57,171 nucleotides of DNA from Mycolicibacter senuensis (GCF_003284925.1 NZ_QMEX01000013.1:1-57171); one strand, 5' to 3'; counted from the first letter of the stretch, positions 1-8,994 are shown. The notes: generated by a model from the letters alone, not told the origin. Program-made: numbers and translations.

Positions 1-840
1 ACCCGGCGGCCGGGGAACCGGCCGTGGCGGAATGGGCACCGGCGGATGGTCGGCGTAGTCGGCGAGCTCGGGTTCCCGGCGGCGCCAGGCGCGCTCGGCG
101 GCACGTTCTTCGCCGGCACGCATCGCCTCCATCGACAGGTCCACCGCCAGCGCGGTGGGTGCCTGGTTGAGCGTGTGCACGCCCGCGCCGGCCATCGACA
201 ACAAGGCGTCGGTCGCCTGCTTGCCGATGTTGTCCTCGAGCAGTCGCCGCAGCCGCGGCTGGTAATCGACGACGACGACGCCGGCCTCCAAGCCCAGCGG
301 CAGCACCGGCAACCGCAACAGCCGGCCGACCGTCGCCATGCCCAGGCCGGCGACGTGGGCGCCGAGGCTGAGAGCGCGCAGCGCCTGCGTCATGCCATCG
401 CCGGGCAGGGTGGCCGGTGGGCGCCCGCGGTGGGCCGGCCGCCGGTGCTGGGCCTCGGTGTCGCTGACCACGCGGCACAGCTCACGCAACGAGACGACGT
501 CGCCGCCGGCGTCGGAGTCGAGTCCGACCACCAGCCGGGACAGCGGGTGATTCAGGCGGACCGAGGTGACCCCGGGCAACGCTCGGGCCGTGGCCTGCAC
601 GGCAGTAGCCAGCTCGTCCCCGGCCGGCCCATCGAGCCCGCGCACCTCGACCCAGGCCCGGCCCTCGCCGCGGAAACACCGCCGGGACAACACCCAGCCG
701 TCATCGCTACTCGGAAGGACAGCGCCCGCGATGCCGGTCGCGGTCTGTACAGATGCGTCGACCAATGCGGAGGTGAGCTGGACACCGAAGTTTGCTGCGC
801 GCAGCGGAAGAGAGTGCCTGACGGCACGGCCTAAATCCAC
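1..840 (-). CDS. ctpH: CtpH-like P-type cation ATPase, N-terminal part (cut by window edge)
   Basis: This is the first 280 codons of a minus-strand gene that runs off the left edge. It is open throughout from a GTG at 840. The visible part contains no catalytic P-type ATPase motif (the DKTG phosphorylation site lies beyond the edge). The assignment therefore rests on position, next to an Rv0426c-like gene and xthA exactly as in M. tuberculosis, and on the N-terminal character. Around residues 60-110 there is a ferredoxin-like, HMA-type stretch (VEVRGLDGPAGDEL then PGVTSVRLN) without the CxxC metal pair, followed by alanine/arginine-rich sequence. The start lies 10 bp after the stop of the upstream gene, suggesting co-transcription. 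The predicted role is a membrane metal or calcium cation pump. Start choice is uncertain. Confidence 0.6.
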   Translation of the reverse strand, partial: MDLGRAVRHSLPLRAANFGVQLTSALVDASVQTATGIAGAVLPSSDDGWVLSRRCFRGEGRAWVEVRGLDGPAGDELATAVQATARALPGVTSVRLNHPLSRLVVGLDSDAGGDVVSLRELCRVVSDTEAQHRRPAHRGRPPATLPGDGMTQALRALSLGAHVAGLGMATVGRLLRLPVLPLGLEAGVVVVDYQPRLRRLLEDNIGKQATDALLSMAGAGVHTLNQAPTALAVDLSMEAMRAGEERAAERAWRRREPELADYADHPPVPIPPRPVPRPPG

Positions 841-850
841 GCGGGCCCGT

Positions 851-1351
851 TCAGTGGCGCGCGCGAGCGCTGCTGCTGCCGCTACGGGCCGATCGCGCTG
901 CCGACTTCTTCGGCTGCGAGCTGCGCCGCGTGGTCGACGAACCCGACGGCTTCGTCGACTTGGCCGATTTCACCGACTTCAACGGCCGGGCCGTCGCGGT
1001 CGAAGCGGCCGGCGCCTTCGCCGACGACTTCGCCGAAGGCTGCGCCGGCGGCGCGCCGTTATCGGAGCGGTTCAGCTGCTTGAGCACCAGGGCGGTGCCG
1101 CCCACCGCCACCAGCAGTGGCCACTCGACCAATCCGGTGACGCCGAGGGCGCCCAGGGTCAGCGCGGCCGCGGGGGTCGAGTGGCTGCCGGTGCTCAGGC
1201 CGCGCTGGGCACCGCTCGCCGCCCCCTTCAAGCCACCGATTACCCCGTTGAGTGCGGCCCCGCCGACTGCGCCGGCCGCCTCAGTTGTCATGGTCGCCGC
1301 GCGAGTCGCCGCTCCGGCTACCTTCCGTACCGTCCCTGCGACGGCGTTCAT
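851..1351 (-). CDS. Alanine-rich membrane protein with basic Lys/Ser tail (Rv0426c-like)
   Basis: The protein has 166 aa and no known function. ATG 1351 is chosen because AGGGA lies just upstream; an in-frame ATG at 1399 has no such support. The N-terminal half is alanine/glycine-rich and probably amphipathic. The middle carries one or two hydrophobic segments (AAALTLGALGVTGLVEW and LLVAVGGTALVL). The last 60 residues are low complexity, rich in Ala, Ser, Lys and Arg (KSAKSTKPSG, then RRSSQPKKSA), and would be cytoplasmic and basic. It sits between xthA and ctpH on the same strand, as in M. tuberculosis, and might accompany the CtpH transporter; that is only inference. Confidence 0.7.
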   Translation of the reverse strand: MNAVAGTVRKVAGAATRAATMTTEAAGAVGGAALNGVIGGLKGAASGAQRGLSTGSHSTPAAALTLGALGVTGLVEWPLLVAVGGTALVLKQLNRSDNGAPPAQPSAKSSAKAPAASTATARPLKSVKSAKSTKPSGSSTTRRSSQPKKSAARSARSGSSSARARH

Positions 1352-1441
1352 GGGTATTCCCTGCCCTTCAAACGAGGCAATTTGGTTAACCCGGTCCATC
1401 CTATGCGAATTTCGGGTGAACCCGCGGAATCCACAACGAAT

Positions 1442-2272
1442 TCATATAACCCGAGCTTTCGGAGCCGGCTGGATATCCACCAGCACCGGCGCGTGATCGC
1501 TGGGCGACTTGCCCTTGCGTTCCTCCCGGACGATCTCGGCGTGCGAGACGCGGGTGGCCAGCGCGGGCGAGCCCAGGATGAAGTCGATTCGCATGCCCTG
1601 CTTCTTGGGGAACCGTAGTTGGGTGTAGTCCCAATAGGTGTAGACACCGGGGCCCGGCGTGAACGGTCGCACCACGTCGAGGTACTGCGCCTCGGTCAGC
1701 GCGTGAAACGCCCGGCGCTCGGGCTCCGAGACGTGGGTCGCGCCGTCGAAGAACTCCATGCTCCACACGTCGTCGTCCTGCGGGGCGATATTCCAGTCGC
1801 CCGTCAACGCGATCGGTGCCGAGGGATCGTCACGCAGCCAGCCTTCGGCGGTATCGCGCAACGCGGCAAGCCATTCCAGCTTGTAGGTGTAGTGCGGGTC
1901 ATCCAGGGCGCGTCCGTTGGGCACATACAGACTCCACACCCGGACCCCGCCACAGCTGGCGCCCAGCGCGCGAGCCTCGACCGTCGGGTCGGCGTCCGCC
2001 TTGGCCCAGGTGGGTTGCCCGGGAAAGCCGATCTCGACGGCGTCCAGACCGACCCGGGAGGCGATCGCCACCCCGTTCCACTGGTTGTGGCCGACATGTG
2101 CCACCTCGTAGCCGAGTTCGTGAAACGGCAGGGTGGGGAACTGCGCGTCGGTGCACTTGGTCTCCTGCATCGCCAGCACGTCGACGTCGGCGCGGGCCAG
2201 CCAGTCGGTAACCCGGCCCACCCGAGTGCGGATGGAGTTGACGTTCCAGGTGGCCAGTCGCAGCGCAGTCAC
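1442..2272 (-). CDS. xthA: Exodeoxyribonuclease III (AP endonuclease)
   Basis: The protein has 276 aa, typical for the Xth/ExoIII family of Mg-dependent apurinic/apyrimidinic endonucleases with 3'-5' exonuclease activity in base-excision repair. Family motifs run in order: TWNVNSIRTR at the start (metal/phosphate-binding Asn), QETK (catalytic Glu), LTGDWNIAP (GDxN) and SDHAPVLVDI at the C-terminus (catalytic Asp-His pair). The ATG at 2272 places the first beta strand (LRLATWNVNS) immediately at the N-terminus as expected. The upstream gene stops 9 bp before it, so xthA is probably in the def-GNAT-xthA transcription unit. This matches Rv0427c in M. tuberculosis. Confidence 0.95.
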   Translation of the reverse strand: MTALRLATWNVNSIRTRVGRVTDWLARADVDVLAMQETKCTDAQFPTLPFHELGYEVAHVGHNQWNGVAIASRVGLDAVEIGFPGQPTWAKADADPTVEARALGASCGGVRVWSLYVPNGRALDDPHYTYKLEWLAALRDTAEGWLRDDPSAPIALTGDWNIAPQDDDVWSMEFFDGATHVSEPERRAFHALTEAQYLDVVRPFTPGPGVYTYWDYTQLRFPKKQGMRIDFILGSPALATRVSHAEIVREERKGKSPSDHAPVLVDIQPAPKARVI

Positions 2273-2281
2273 GCAGTCACC

Positions 2282-3190
2282 TTAGTTGGGCAGCAACAGC
2301 CGGGCGTCCAGGTAGCGGGTGCGGTGCTGACCGGCGAATCCGAGCGCCTCGCAGAACTCGAACGCGCCCGCGTCATCGCTGCGTACCTGCGCGTAACCGC
2401 GGGCGGCCCCCCGCTCGGCGCCCCAGGCATGCAGTGCGGTGCAGATCGCCCGCCCGTGGCCCTGCCGGCGGCGGTCCCCGGCCACCCACAGGGCGGTCAC
2501 CCCCAGCCAGCGGGCGCCGTCCGGGGCCTGGGTCACCGCGCCGCGCCCGATCGCCACCCCGGCTATCGAGGCGAACACCAACTCACCGTCGACCACCGCG
2601 GTCAGCGGCCCCACCGGGTCGTCGGCGGGCCAGTCCGGGCCGGGCCGGTCGGTCAGCGTCACCTGCTCGGGCGTTGACCCGGCGGTCAACTCGGCCACCA
2701 GGGTGCGCGTCTCCAACCGTGCGGGGATGTCTTCCGGCAGTCGCAGCAGCCGCTCCGGGACCGCCAGGGTCGGGGCCAGATCCCGTCGGGCGTACCAGTC
2801 GATGATCGTCGGGATGGTGCTGGTGTGCGCGAACATGTCTAGGGGCACAGCCGAACTCGTCGCCAACTCAGTACCGGGCCCGGCCCGCAACAGCCACCCG
2901 TCGAGCCACTGGTGTTCGCTGCCAGGCCAGGCCAGCGCGGCAGCGTGCTCCACGGCGCGGATCGCTGAGTTCTTCACCGGCCGGTCGGTGAGCCGGCGCA
3001 CGTACAGCACATCGGCGTGCCGGCAATCGTGGACCGCCCCGTCCGACGAGCGGACCCGCACCACCGTCCCGGCCGCCTCCAGGTGCCCCACCACGTCGCC
3101 CATCGGCGGCTCCGAACCGGGCGGCCGCAGGTAGCGCAGGCTCACCCGGGTGCCGACGGGGGGCAGCTCGACAGGTGGCCGGTTCATCAC
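2282..3190 (-). CDS. GNAT-family N-acetyltransferase with N-terminal barrel-like domain (Rv0428c-like)
   Basis: The 302 aa length equals that of M. tuberculosis Rv0428c. The C-terminal half is a GNAT fold: WLGVTALWVAGDRRRQGHGR has the acetyl-CoA pyrophosphate-binding R/Q-x-x-G-x-G pattern around residue 240, followed by the usual helix and an AGAFEFCEALGF segment. The first 70 residues look like a small beta domain (RVSLRYLRPP, then GTVVRVRSSDG) that could bind a partner or nucleic acid. The substrate is unknown. It starts 7 bp after the def stop; since PDF acts on nascent N-termini, N-terminal acetylation is an appealing but unproven role. ATG 3187 is an alternative start. Confidence 0.85.
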   Translation of the reverse strand: MMNRPPVELPPVGTRVSLRYLRPPGSEPPMGDVVGHLEAAGTVVRVRSSDGAVHDCRHADVLYVRRLTDRPVKNSAIRAVEHAAALAWPGSEHQWLDGWLLRAGPGTELATSSAVPLDMFAHTSTIPTIIDWYARRDLAPTLAVPERLLRLPEDIPARLETRTLVAELTAGSTPEQVTLTDRPGPDWPADDPVGPLTAVVDGELVFASIAGVAIGRGAVTQAPDGARWLGVTALWVAGDRRRQGHGRAICTALHAWGAERGAARGYAQVRSDDAGAFEFCEALGFAGQHRTRYLDARLLLPN

Positions 3191-3197
3191 CGGACCC

Positions 3198-3791
3198 TCA
3201 GTGACCGAACGGATCGGGCACGTCGCCCGGCATCCAGGACAGGCCCGGCACGCCCCAGCCGTTGGACTTCACCGTCCGCTTCGCCGCTCGGGCGTGACGG
3301 CCCACCAGCATGTCCAGATACAGCAGGCCGTCCAGATGCCCGGTCTCGTGCTGCAGCATCCTCGCGAACAACCCGGTGCCCTCCAACGTGACCGGGTTGC
3401 CGTCGGCGTCCAGGCCGGTGACGCGGGCCCATTCCGCGCGGCCGGTCGGGAACGACTCACCGGGCACCGACAGGCAGCCCTCGTCGTCGTTATCGGGGTC
3501 GGGCATGGTCTCTGGCCGTTCGGAGGTCTCCAGCACCGGGTTGACCACCACGCCGCGGCGCCGCGTGGTCGAGCGGCGGTCGTCGGCGCAGTCATAGACG
3601 AAGACACGCAGGCCCAAACCGATCTGATTGGCGGCCAAGCCGACCCCGTTGGCGGCGTCCATCGTGTCGTACATCGTGGTGATCAACTCGGGCAGGTCGG
3701 CCGGCAGCGAGCCGTCATCGGCGACGGGCACCGGGCTGGTCGGGGTGTGCAGGACGGGATCGCCGACAATGCGGATGGGTACGACGGCCAT
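3198..3791 (-). CDS. def: Peptide deformylase
   Basis: The 197 aa enzyme removes the formyl group from nascent protein N-termini. All three signature motifs are present: GVGLAANQ at 49-56, EGCLSVP at 104-110 (metal-binding Cys106) and HETGH at 148-152 (two metal His and the catalytic Glu). The insertion between motifs 1 and 2, rich in Arg and acidic residues, is typical of mycobacterial Def. It is the first gene of the minus-strand run def, GNAT, xthA, Rv0426c-like, ctpH, and faces the plus-strand DUF3263 gene across a 174-bp promoter region. This is the ortholog of Rv0429c. Confidence 0.96.
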   Translation of the reverse strand: MAVVPIRIVGDPVLHTPTSPVPVADDGSLPADLPELITTMYDTMDAANGVGLAANQIGLGLRVFVYDCADDRRSTTRRRGVVVNPVLETSERPETMPDPDNDDEGCLSVPGESFPTGRAEWARVTGLDADGNPVTLEGTGLFARMLQHETGHLDGLLYLDMLVGRHARAAKRTVKSNGWGVPGLSWMPGDVPDPFGH

Positions 3792-3965
3792 GACCGAAAA
3801 TCTTATGTGCCCGCCGCCGGCACAGTGCAGCGGCCACGGCGACTCGCGGGGCCGGCTCCCGGTTCAACACCGCGTGCCGTGATTGAATATTCGCTCAGGA
3901 CAGGACGCCGAAAAACGCAACGAACGTTCGACCAAAGAACTTTCCGGAAGGGTCCAGGAAACGAT

Positions 3966-4274
3966 ATGGACGGCGCCATGGCGCAAGCGAATCGATCAGG
4001 GGACGATTCGGAACCCACTGACGGCCTGAGCCGTCGCGAACACGACATCCTGTCCTTTGAGCGGGACTGGTGGAAGTACGCCGGCGCCAAGGAAGAGGCC
4101 ATCAAGGAGCGGTTCTCGCTGTCGGCAACCCGTTACTACCAGGTGCTCAACGCTCTCGTCGACCGGCCCGAAGCGCTGGCCGCCGACCCGATGCTGGTCA
4201 AACGGCTGCGCAGACTGCGATCCAGTCGGCAGAAGGCGCGCGCCGCGCGGCGTCTCGGGTTCGATATCACTTGA
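3966..4274 (+). CDS. DUF3263 helix-rich protein (Rv0430-like)
   Basis: The 102 aa length equals Rv0430. ATG 3966 is preceded by AGGAAAC; a second in-frame ATG at 3978 is possible. The core around residues 23-85 (SRREHDILSFERDWW, AIKERFSLSATRYYQVL) resembles a helix-turn-helix followed by a basic tail, and is the DUF3263 pattern of actinobacterial proteins next to virR. A DNA-binding or regulatory role is inferred only from this shape. It lies 67 bp upstream of virR on the same strand, likely one transcript. The upstream divergent region with def contains the palindrome CGAACGTTCG at 3921-3930. Confidence 0.85.
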   Translation: MDGAMAQANRSGDDSEPTDGLSRREHDILSFERDWWKYAGAKEEAIKERFSLSATRYYQVLNALVDRPEALAADPMLVKRLRRLRSSRQKARAARRLGFDIT

Positions 4275-4341
4275 GCCACCCGGAACCCCTGATTGATGGG
4301 GGTTTAGAGGTGATGGCCTGCTCGTCGATACAGTGGGCGCA

Positions 4342-4812
4342 ATGAGCGACCACGTTCCCGACTCCTCCAGACTCCCGCTGCGGGCCATGGTGATGGTGCT
4401 GCTGTTTTTGGGCACCATCTTCTTGCTGGTCGGGTTTCAGGCGCTCGGATCGTCCGGCGACGACGACGACACCGGCCGCTCGCCGGCGTCGAAACCCGTG
4501 ACCACCACCTCCGCGGCGGCCACCACCGACCGCCCCGCTCACCGGTCCGAGGTGCGCGTCTACAACATCTCCGAGCAGGCGGGCCTGGCCGGGCACACCG
4601 CGGAAGTGCTGCGGGAAGCCGGTTGGAATGTGACCGACGTCGGCAACCTCGAGCTGCCCGAGGTCACCGAGACCACCGTCTACTTCGGTGACGGCCCGGG
4701 TGAGCACGACTCGGCCAATGCCGTGGCCGAGGTGCTGCACGCTGCCGCACAGCCACGCATCCCCGACGTGGCCGAGCAGCCACCGGGCGTCATCGTGGTG
4801 GTCGCGGGTTAA
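4342..4812 (+). CDS. virR: VirR-like membrane-anchored LytR_C domain protein
   Basis: The protein has 156 aa from ATG 4342 (GTG 4333 is three codons upstream). A single transmembrane helix (MVMVLLFLGTIFLLVGFQAL, residues 15-35) follows a short cytoplasmic N-terminus. A Ser/Thr-rich linker leads to an extracytoplasmic LytR C-terminal domain (VRVYNISEQAGLAGH, then TTVYFGDG). The M. tuberculosis ortholog Rv0431 is known as VirR, which restrains membrane-vesicle release and contributes to cell-wall integrity, probably by interacting with LCP-type ligases. Gene order DUF3263-virR-sodC is conserved, and sodC begins 9 bp after the virR stop. Confidence 0.88.
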   Translation: MSDHVPDSSRLPLRAMVMVLLFLGTIFLLVGFQALGSSGDDDDTGRSPASKPVTTTSAAATTDRPAHRSEVRVYNISEQAGLAGHTAEVLREAGWNVTDVGNLELPEVTETTVYFGDGPGEHDSANAVAEVLHAAAQPRIPDVAEQPPGVIVVVAG

Positions 4813-4821
4813 GCTCCTCGC

Positions 4822-5529
4822 ATGGTCAAAGGTCACCGCAGAGTTGTTGCCGCCGCTGTCTTCGCCGCCCCGGTTGTGCTGTTGGCGGCGTGCAGCCCCA
4901 ACGAGCCGCCCTCCGACGTGCCGGGCACCACGCCGGCCATCTGGACCGGGTCCCCGGCGCCGTCCGGCGCGGCGAGCGAGCCGGGCGAGTCGGGCGGCTC
5001 CGACAGCCTGGTGGCGCGCCTGACGACCGTCGACGGCGGCCAGGTCGCCACCGCGAAGTTCGAGTTCAGCAAGGCCGGCGGGAAAGAATTCGCCACGATC
5101 ACCGTGGAGACCACCAGCACCGGCGTGCTGACGCCGGGCTTCCACGGCATGCACATCCACAGCGTAGGTAAGTGCGAAGCCGACTCGGTCGCTCCCGGCG
5201 GCGGCGCGCCCGGCGCCTTCCTGTCGGCCGGTGGACACTTCCAGGCGCCCGGCCACAACGAGCACCCGCAGAGTGGCGACCTGACCTCGCTGGAGGTCCG
5301 TGCCGACGGCAGCGCGCTGCTGGTCACCACCACCGACGCGTTCACCCGGCAGGAATTGCTGGACGGCGAGGGGACGGCGTTGATCATCCACGCCGACGCG
5401 GACAATTTCGCCAACATCCCGGCGGACCGCTACACCCAGGTCAACGGCACGCCAGGCCCGGACCAGATCACACTGACCACCGGAGACGCCGGCAAACGAG
5501 TTGCGTGTGGTGTCATCGGCGCCGGATAG
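4822..5529 (+). CDS. sodC: Cu/Zn superoxide dismutase, lipoprotein
   Basis: This 235 aa periplasmic or cell-wall SOD converts superoxide to hydrogen peroxide. A basic start, hydrophobic segment and lipobox (VVLLAACS, Cys near residue 24) mark a lipidated signal peptide. A Pro/Ser/Gly linker precedes the beta-barrel. Copper ligands appear in [11 protein letters not shown] (about residues 110-120), the bridging and zinc ligands in [13 protein letters not shown], and a late [11 protein letters not shown] segment supplies a further His/Asp. The Cys in GKC pairs with a Cys near the C-terminus (RVACGVIG). It is co-directional with virR. Orthologous to Rv0432. Confidence 0.94.
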   Translation: MVKGHRRVVAAAVFAAPVVLLAACSPNEPPSDVPGTTPAIWTGSPAPSGAASEPGESGGSDSLVARLTTVDGGQVATAKFEFSKAGGKEFATITVETTSTGVLTPGFHGMHIHSVGKCEADSVAPGGGAPGAFLSAGGHFQAPGHNEHPQSGDLTSLEVRADGSALLVTTTDAFTRQELLDGEGTALIIHADADNFANIPADRYTQVNGTPGPDQITLTTGDAGKRVACGVIGAG

Positions 5530-6670
5530 CCTGCCGAACAACAGGGCTTCATCCAACGCCCGAATCGAGTTCGCCCACTGTGCCCGACCCACCCTCGGTG
5601 TGGAGTGGGAGTTCGCACTGGTCGACGCGGCGACCCGCGACCTGAGCAACGAAGCCAGCGCGGTGCTGGCAGAACTCGGCGAAAACCCGCGCGTGCACAA
5701 CGAATTGCTGCGCAACACCGTCGAACTCGTCACCGGCATCTGTGACAGCACCGGCGAGGCGATCGAAGATCTGCGCCAAACGCTGGCGGCTACCCGGCCC
5801 ATCGTGCACGAGCGGGGCATGGAACTGTTCGGCGCCGGCACTCATCCGTTCGCGCAGTGGTCGGCGCAGAAACTGACCGACGCGCCGCGCTACGCCGAGC
5901 TGATCAAGCGCACCCAGTGGTGGGGCCGGCAGATGATGATCTGGGGAGTGCACGTCCACGTCGGAATCTCCTCGGCCTACAAGGTCATGCCAATCATCTC
6001 GTCGCTGCTGCTGTATTACCCGCACCTGCTGGCGTTGTCGGCGTCGTCGCCGTGGTGGGCCGGCGAGGACACCGGCTACGCCAGCAACCGGGCGATGATG
6101 TTTCAGCAGCTGCCCACCGCCGGATTGCCGTTCCAGTTCCAGACCTGGTCGGAGTTCGAGGGCTTCGTCTACGACCAGAAGAAGACCGGGATCATCGACC
6201 ACATCAACGAGATACGCTGGGACATCAGGCCATCCCCGCACCTGGGCACCATCGAGGTACGAGTCTGCGACGGGGTGTCCAACCTGCGCGAGCTGGGCTC
6301 GCTGGTCGCGCTGACCCACTGCCTGATCGTCGACCTGGACCGGCGGCTGGACGCCGACCAATCGCTGCCCACCATGCCGCCGTGGCACGTGCAGGAGAAC
6401 AAGTGGCGCGCGGCGCGCTACGGGCTGGACGCCGAGATCATCCTCGACGCCGACAGCAACGAGCGCCTGGTCACCGAGGACCTCGACGAGCTGCTCAACC
6501 GGCTGGAGCCGATCGCGGCGCGACTGCACTGTGCCGACGAACTGGCGGGCGTCGCCGACATTTATCGAACCGGCGCCTCCTACCAGCGCCAGCGCCGCGT
6601 CGCCGAGGAGCACGACGGCGATCTGCGCGCTGTCGTCGACGCGCTGGTCGCCGAACTGGACATCGAGTGA
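5510..6670 (+). CDS. Carboxylate-amine ligase, YbdK / glutamate-cysteine ligase type 2 family
   Basis: The protein has about 386 aa (Rv0433-like). Family hallmarks are [13 protein letters not shown] near the start (ATP/metal-binding Glu residues), the WGVHVHVGI strand, [16 protein letters not shown] and [17 protein letters not shown]. YbdK-type enzymes show weak gamma-glutamyl-cysteine ligase activity; mycobacteria make mycothiol rather than glutathione, so the true substrate is open. GTG 5510 is chosen; TTG 5501 and GTG 5507 are in frame, and all overlap the last codons of sodC. The stop overlaps the ATG of the following gene by one base (TGATG), indicating translational coupling. Confidence 0.85.
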   Translation: MSSAPDSLPNNRASSNARIEFAHCARPTLGVEWEFALVDAATRDLSNEASAVLAELGENPRVHNELLRNTVELVTGICDSTGEAIEDLRQTLAATRPIVHERGMELFGAGTHPFAQWSAQKLTDAPRYAELIKRTQWWGRQMMIWGVHVHVGISSAYKVMPIISSLLLYYPHLLALSASSPWWAGEDTGYASNRAMMFQQLPTAGLPFQFQTWSEFEGFVYDQKKTGIIDHINEIRWDIRPSPHLGTIEVRVCDGVSNLRELGSLVALTHCLIVDLDRRLDADQSLPTMPPWHVQENKWRAARYGLDAEIILDADSNERLVTEDLDELLNRLEPIAARLHCADELAGVADIYRTGASYQRQRRVAEEHDGDLRAVVDALVAELDIE

Positions 6671-7308
6671 TGGAACTGCCGATGTTCCCGCTGGAATGGG
6701 TGCTGCTGCCCGGCGAGGAACTGTCGCTGCGGATCTTCGAGAGGCGCTACACCGTGCTGGTCGGGGACCTGATGCACAGCGGCGATCCGCGGTTCGGGGT
6801 GGTGCTCATCGCCCGCGGCCGCGAAGTGGGCGGTGGCGAGCAGCGCAACGACATCGGCGCAATGGCGGCCATCACCGACTGCACCGAACTCGGCGGCGGC
6901 CGCTATGCGCTGCGATGCCTGACCGGCGAGCGGATCCGGGTCAGCCAGTGGCTCCCCGACGACCCCTATCCGCGGGCAGACATCGAGGTATGGCCCGACG
7001 AGCCGGGGGAACCGGTGAGCGACAAGCAGTTCGGGGAATTGGAAGAACGCATCGTCGCGCTGCACAAGCGGATGGCGGTGGCCCGCCGGCGGTGGGTGAC
7101 GGCCGGGCGCGACACGATGCTGGGTGGCCGCCGGTTGCGCTCGCTGGACCCGGTGCAACGGCTGTACTCACTGGCCTGCCGGGTCCCGATGGGCGAGGCC
7201 GACCGCTACGCGGTGCTGGCGGCGCCGTCGTTGTCCGACCGGTTGGCGGCGCTGTACGAGGCGATCGAGACCGTGTTGGCGCGAGTCGAATTCGATATTC
7301 CACGTTGA
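6670..7308 (+). CDS. Lon substrate-binding (N-terminal) domain protein, stand-alone
   Basis: The protein has 212 aa and matches the LON N-terminal domain without ATPase or protease parts, as in Rv0434. Visible features are [20 protein letters not shown] (the strand pair that opens Lon-N domains), LRIFERRYTVLV, FGVVLIARGREVGGG and a helical C-terminus. Stand-alone Lon-N proteins may act as substrate adaptors or binding proteins; the function is unknown. The start overlaps the ligase stop, so the two are likely co-translated. It is the last backbone gene before the inserted P450/SDR island. Confidence 0.85.
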   Translation: MELPMFPLEWVLLPGEELSLRIFERRYTVLVGDLMHSGDPRFGVVLIARGREVGGGEQRNDIGAMAAITDCTELGGGRYALRCLTGERIRVSQWLPDDPYPRADIEVWPDEPGEPVSDKQFGELEERIVALHKRMAVARRRWVTAGRDTMLGGRRLRSLDPVQRLYSLACRVPMGEADRYAVLAAPSLSDRLAALYEAIETVLARVEFDIPR

Positions 7309-7324
7309 TCCTCCCCGCTCGCGG

Positions 7325-7380
7325 GCGAGCGTGTTTGCACACGACACGCCGCTTCCTGACGTGCAACTGCGCACGCTCGC
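7325..7380. terminator. Imperfect hairpin at convergent junction (member of a hairpin family)
   Basis: Outer arms GCGAGCGTG (7325-7333) and CACGCTCGC (7372-7380) are exact complements. An inner pair TTGCAC / GTGCAA (7335-7340 and 7361-7366) continues the stem with an asymmetric bulge. It lies between the stops of two convergent genes, so a bidirectional terminator is the natural reading. No U-tract is present. Similar structures occur at 21542-21607 and 45634-45696. Confidence 0.6.
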
Positions 7381-7396
7381 GACCAGAGGGCCGGCG

Positions 7397-8236
7397 CTAT
7401 TTCAGGCAGCTGCCCGCATCGACGGTGAGCGGAAGCCCGGTGACATAACGGGATTCGTCTGAGGCCAGGAACAACACCGCGTTGCTGATATCGACCGGGT
7501 CCACCCAGCCGATCGGCAGCACGTGCATGAGCTGCGCCACCACGGCCATGTCGTCGGGGCCGGGGCTCTGCAGGTCGGGGCGGAACAGCTTCATGGTGCC
7601 CTCGTTCATGAACAGCGGGGTGTTCACATTGGTGGGGTGCACCGAGTTGACCCGGATGAAGTGCTGGCCGAGTTCGACGGCGAAGGTGCGCATCAAGCCG
7701 ACCACGCCGTGCTTGGCCGCGATGTAATGACCGGTGTGCGGGTAGGCCTTGAGGCCGCCCACCGAGCTGGTCAAGATGATGGACCCGCCGTTTCCATCGG
7801 CGATCAGATGCGGCACACCGGCTTTGACGGTCTTCCAGACACCGGACAGGTTGACGTCGATCATGTCCTGCCAGTCAGCCTCGCTGGTCTTGTCCAAGGT
7901 GTCGCCGCCGTTGCCGATTCCGGCGTTGGCCGCGATGATGTCCAGTCGGCCCAACTGCTCGACACCACTGTCGACCGCGGCCTTGAGCGCGTCGAAGTCC
8001 CGCACATCGACCTGTGCCGTCACGATACGGCGGTCCAGTCCCTTGACCAGGTCGGCGGTCTCGGCGAGGTCGTCGGGTGTGGCTGCGGGGATCTCCTTGC
8101 TGCTGCTGATCCGGGCGCACACGTCGACGGCGATGATGTCGGCACCTTCCTGCGCGAGTCGCACCGCGTGACTGCGGCCCTGGCCGCGGGCTGCGCCGGT
8201 GATGAGCGCGACCTTTCCTTCGACTCGTCCACCCAT
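7397..8236 (-). CDS. Mycofactocin-type short-chain dehydrogenase/reductase
   Basis: The 279 aa NAD-dependent oxidoreductase starts at ATG 8236, supported by GGAGGTG a few bases upstream. The Rossmann motif [17 protein letters not shown], the catalytic Ser region (LTSSVGG) and YIAAKHG (YxxxK) are intact. The [11 protein letters not shown] stretch and the insert after the second strand (DVCARISSSKEIPAATPDD) are typical of the SDR subfamily that co-occurs with mycofactocin and holds NAD tightly, oxidising alcohols (carveol dehydrogenase-like). An operator-like site at 8261-8271 sits in its promoter, so it is probably controlled by the TetR just upstream. The substrate is unknown. Confidence 0.9.
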   Translation of the reverse strand: MGGRVEGKVALITGAARGQGRSHAVRLAQEGADIIAVDVCARISSSKEIPAATPDDLAETADLVKGLDRRIVTAQVDVRDFDALKAAVDSGVEQLGRLDIIAANAGIGNGGDTLDKTSEADWQDMIDVNLSGVWKTVKAGVPHLIADGNGGSIILTSSVGGLKAYPHTGHYIAAKHGVVGLMRTFAVELGQHFIRVNSVHPTNVNTPLFMNEGTMKLFRPDLQSPGPDDMAVVAQLMHVLPIGWVDPVDISNAVLFLASDESRYVTGLPLTVDAGSCLK

Positions 8237-8260
8237 GTCTGCACCTCCGTCTGTTATTAG

Positions 8261-8271
8261 TCGATCGATCA
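8261..8271. promoter_or_regulatory. Operator-like 11-mer TCGATCGATCA in SDR promoter
   Basis: TCGATCGATCA lies 25 bases upstream of the SDR start, between the tetR stop and the SDR. The identical 11-mer occurs at 8995-9005, upstream of the divergent tetR/P450 pair. An exact match at both promoters of one cluster suggests a shared TetR operator; binding itself is inference. Confidence 0.55.
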
Positions 8272-8311
8272 GCAAGGCTGGCACCAAGCCGCGACGTTGT
8301 CAACAGTGGGT

Positions 8312-8917
8312 TCAGTCGGTGGGCGCCGGTGGCTCGGTGGACAGAGCCAGCCGGCTCAGCTGTCGCTCGACGAGGGCGCGCAGCTCGTCGTGGCCGTAGG
8401 TGACGTCGACGGCCTCCTCGTTGCACAGGCTGCGTGCGGTCTGCGCGATCAGCATGGCGATCGCCACCGGCGGAAACTCGTCGAGGTCGACACCGTTGGC
8501 GCGCAGTGCCACCGTGACCGCGGCGGTCTCGATATCGCGGACCCGCTCGGCGTAGGCCTTGAGTTCGGTCCGGATCGCCTTGCGATGGTTGGCCAACGCC
8601 ATGAACTCGGTATTCAGGCTGGTCACGCGGGCATCGCTATTGATGGCCCACAGCGTCTGGAGCGGATCGTCGTCGGTGAGCGCGGCGCGCATCCGATCGA
8701 GTGCGACGTCGGCGCCGGCGCGCAGCACCTCGACGAAAAGGTCATCCATGGTGGGGAAGTAGTAGTAGACCAGGGCCTGCTTCACCCCGGCCTCGGCGGC
8801 CACCCGCCGGGACGTCGCAGCGGCATAACCTTCGTTTCGCATGATGCGGGCGGTCGCTTCGATCAGCCGTCGCCGGGTGGCGCCATCGGTGGATTTCGCC
8901 TTGCGGGGGGCCGCCAT
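8312..8917 (-). CDS. TetR-family transcriptional regulator
   Basis: The protein has 201 aa. The N-terminal HTH (RRRLIEATARIMRNEGYAAA, then GVKQALVYYYFPTMDDLF) is classic TetR: recognition helix and the YYYF segment at about residues 45-60. The C-terminal ligand domain is not assignable. It lies divergently from the P450 gene and upstream of the SDR on the same strand; the shared 11-mer TCGATCGATCA marks both promoters. The likely role is a repressor of the P450/SDR oxidation genes that responds to a substrate-derived ligand. Start ATG 8917 places the HTH at a normal distance from the N-terminus. Confidence 0.92.
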   Translation of the reverse strand: MAAPRKAKSTDGATRRRLIEATARIMRNEGYAAATSRRVAAEAGVKQALVYYYFPTMDDLFVEVLRAGADVALDRMRAALTDDDPLQTLWAINSDARVTSLNTEFMALANHRKAIRTELKAYAERVRDIETAAVTVALRANGVDLDEFPPVAIAMLIAQTARSLCNEEAVDVTYGHDELRALVERQLSRLALSTEPPAPTD

Positions 8918-8994
8918 TCACCGCGTCCCGAAGTGGCGATCGCTTGACCGCCCGTCGTCGTACATGGTAGGCATGAGGCATTCTAGCAATTTGG

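Noticed and set aside
46..834. A 262-codon plus-strand frame opposite the ctpH 5' region
   Set aside because: Gln/Arg/Ala-rich with no recognisable motif. The minus-strand frame fits the conserved gene order and stays open to the edge.
3921..3930. CGAACGTTCG as a LexA/SOS box before the DUF3263 gene
   Set aside because: The mycobacterial SOS box needs TCGAAC-N4-GTTCGA; here the half-sites abut with no 4-base spacer.
4267..5841. A 524-codon minus-strand frame across virR, sodC and the YbdK ligase
   Set aside because: All three plus-strand genes have clear motifs, and the antisense translation shows no domain and biased composition.
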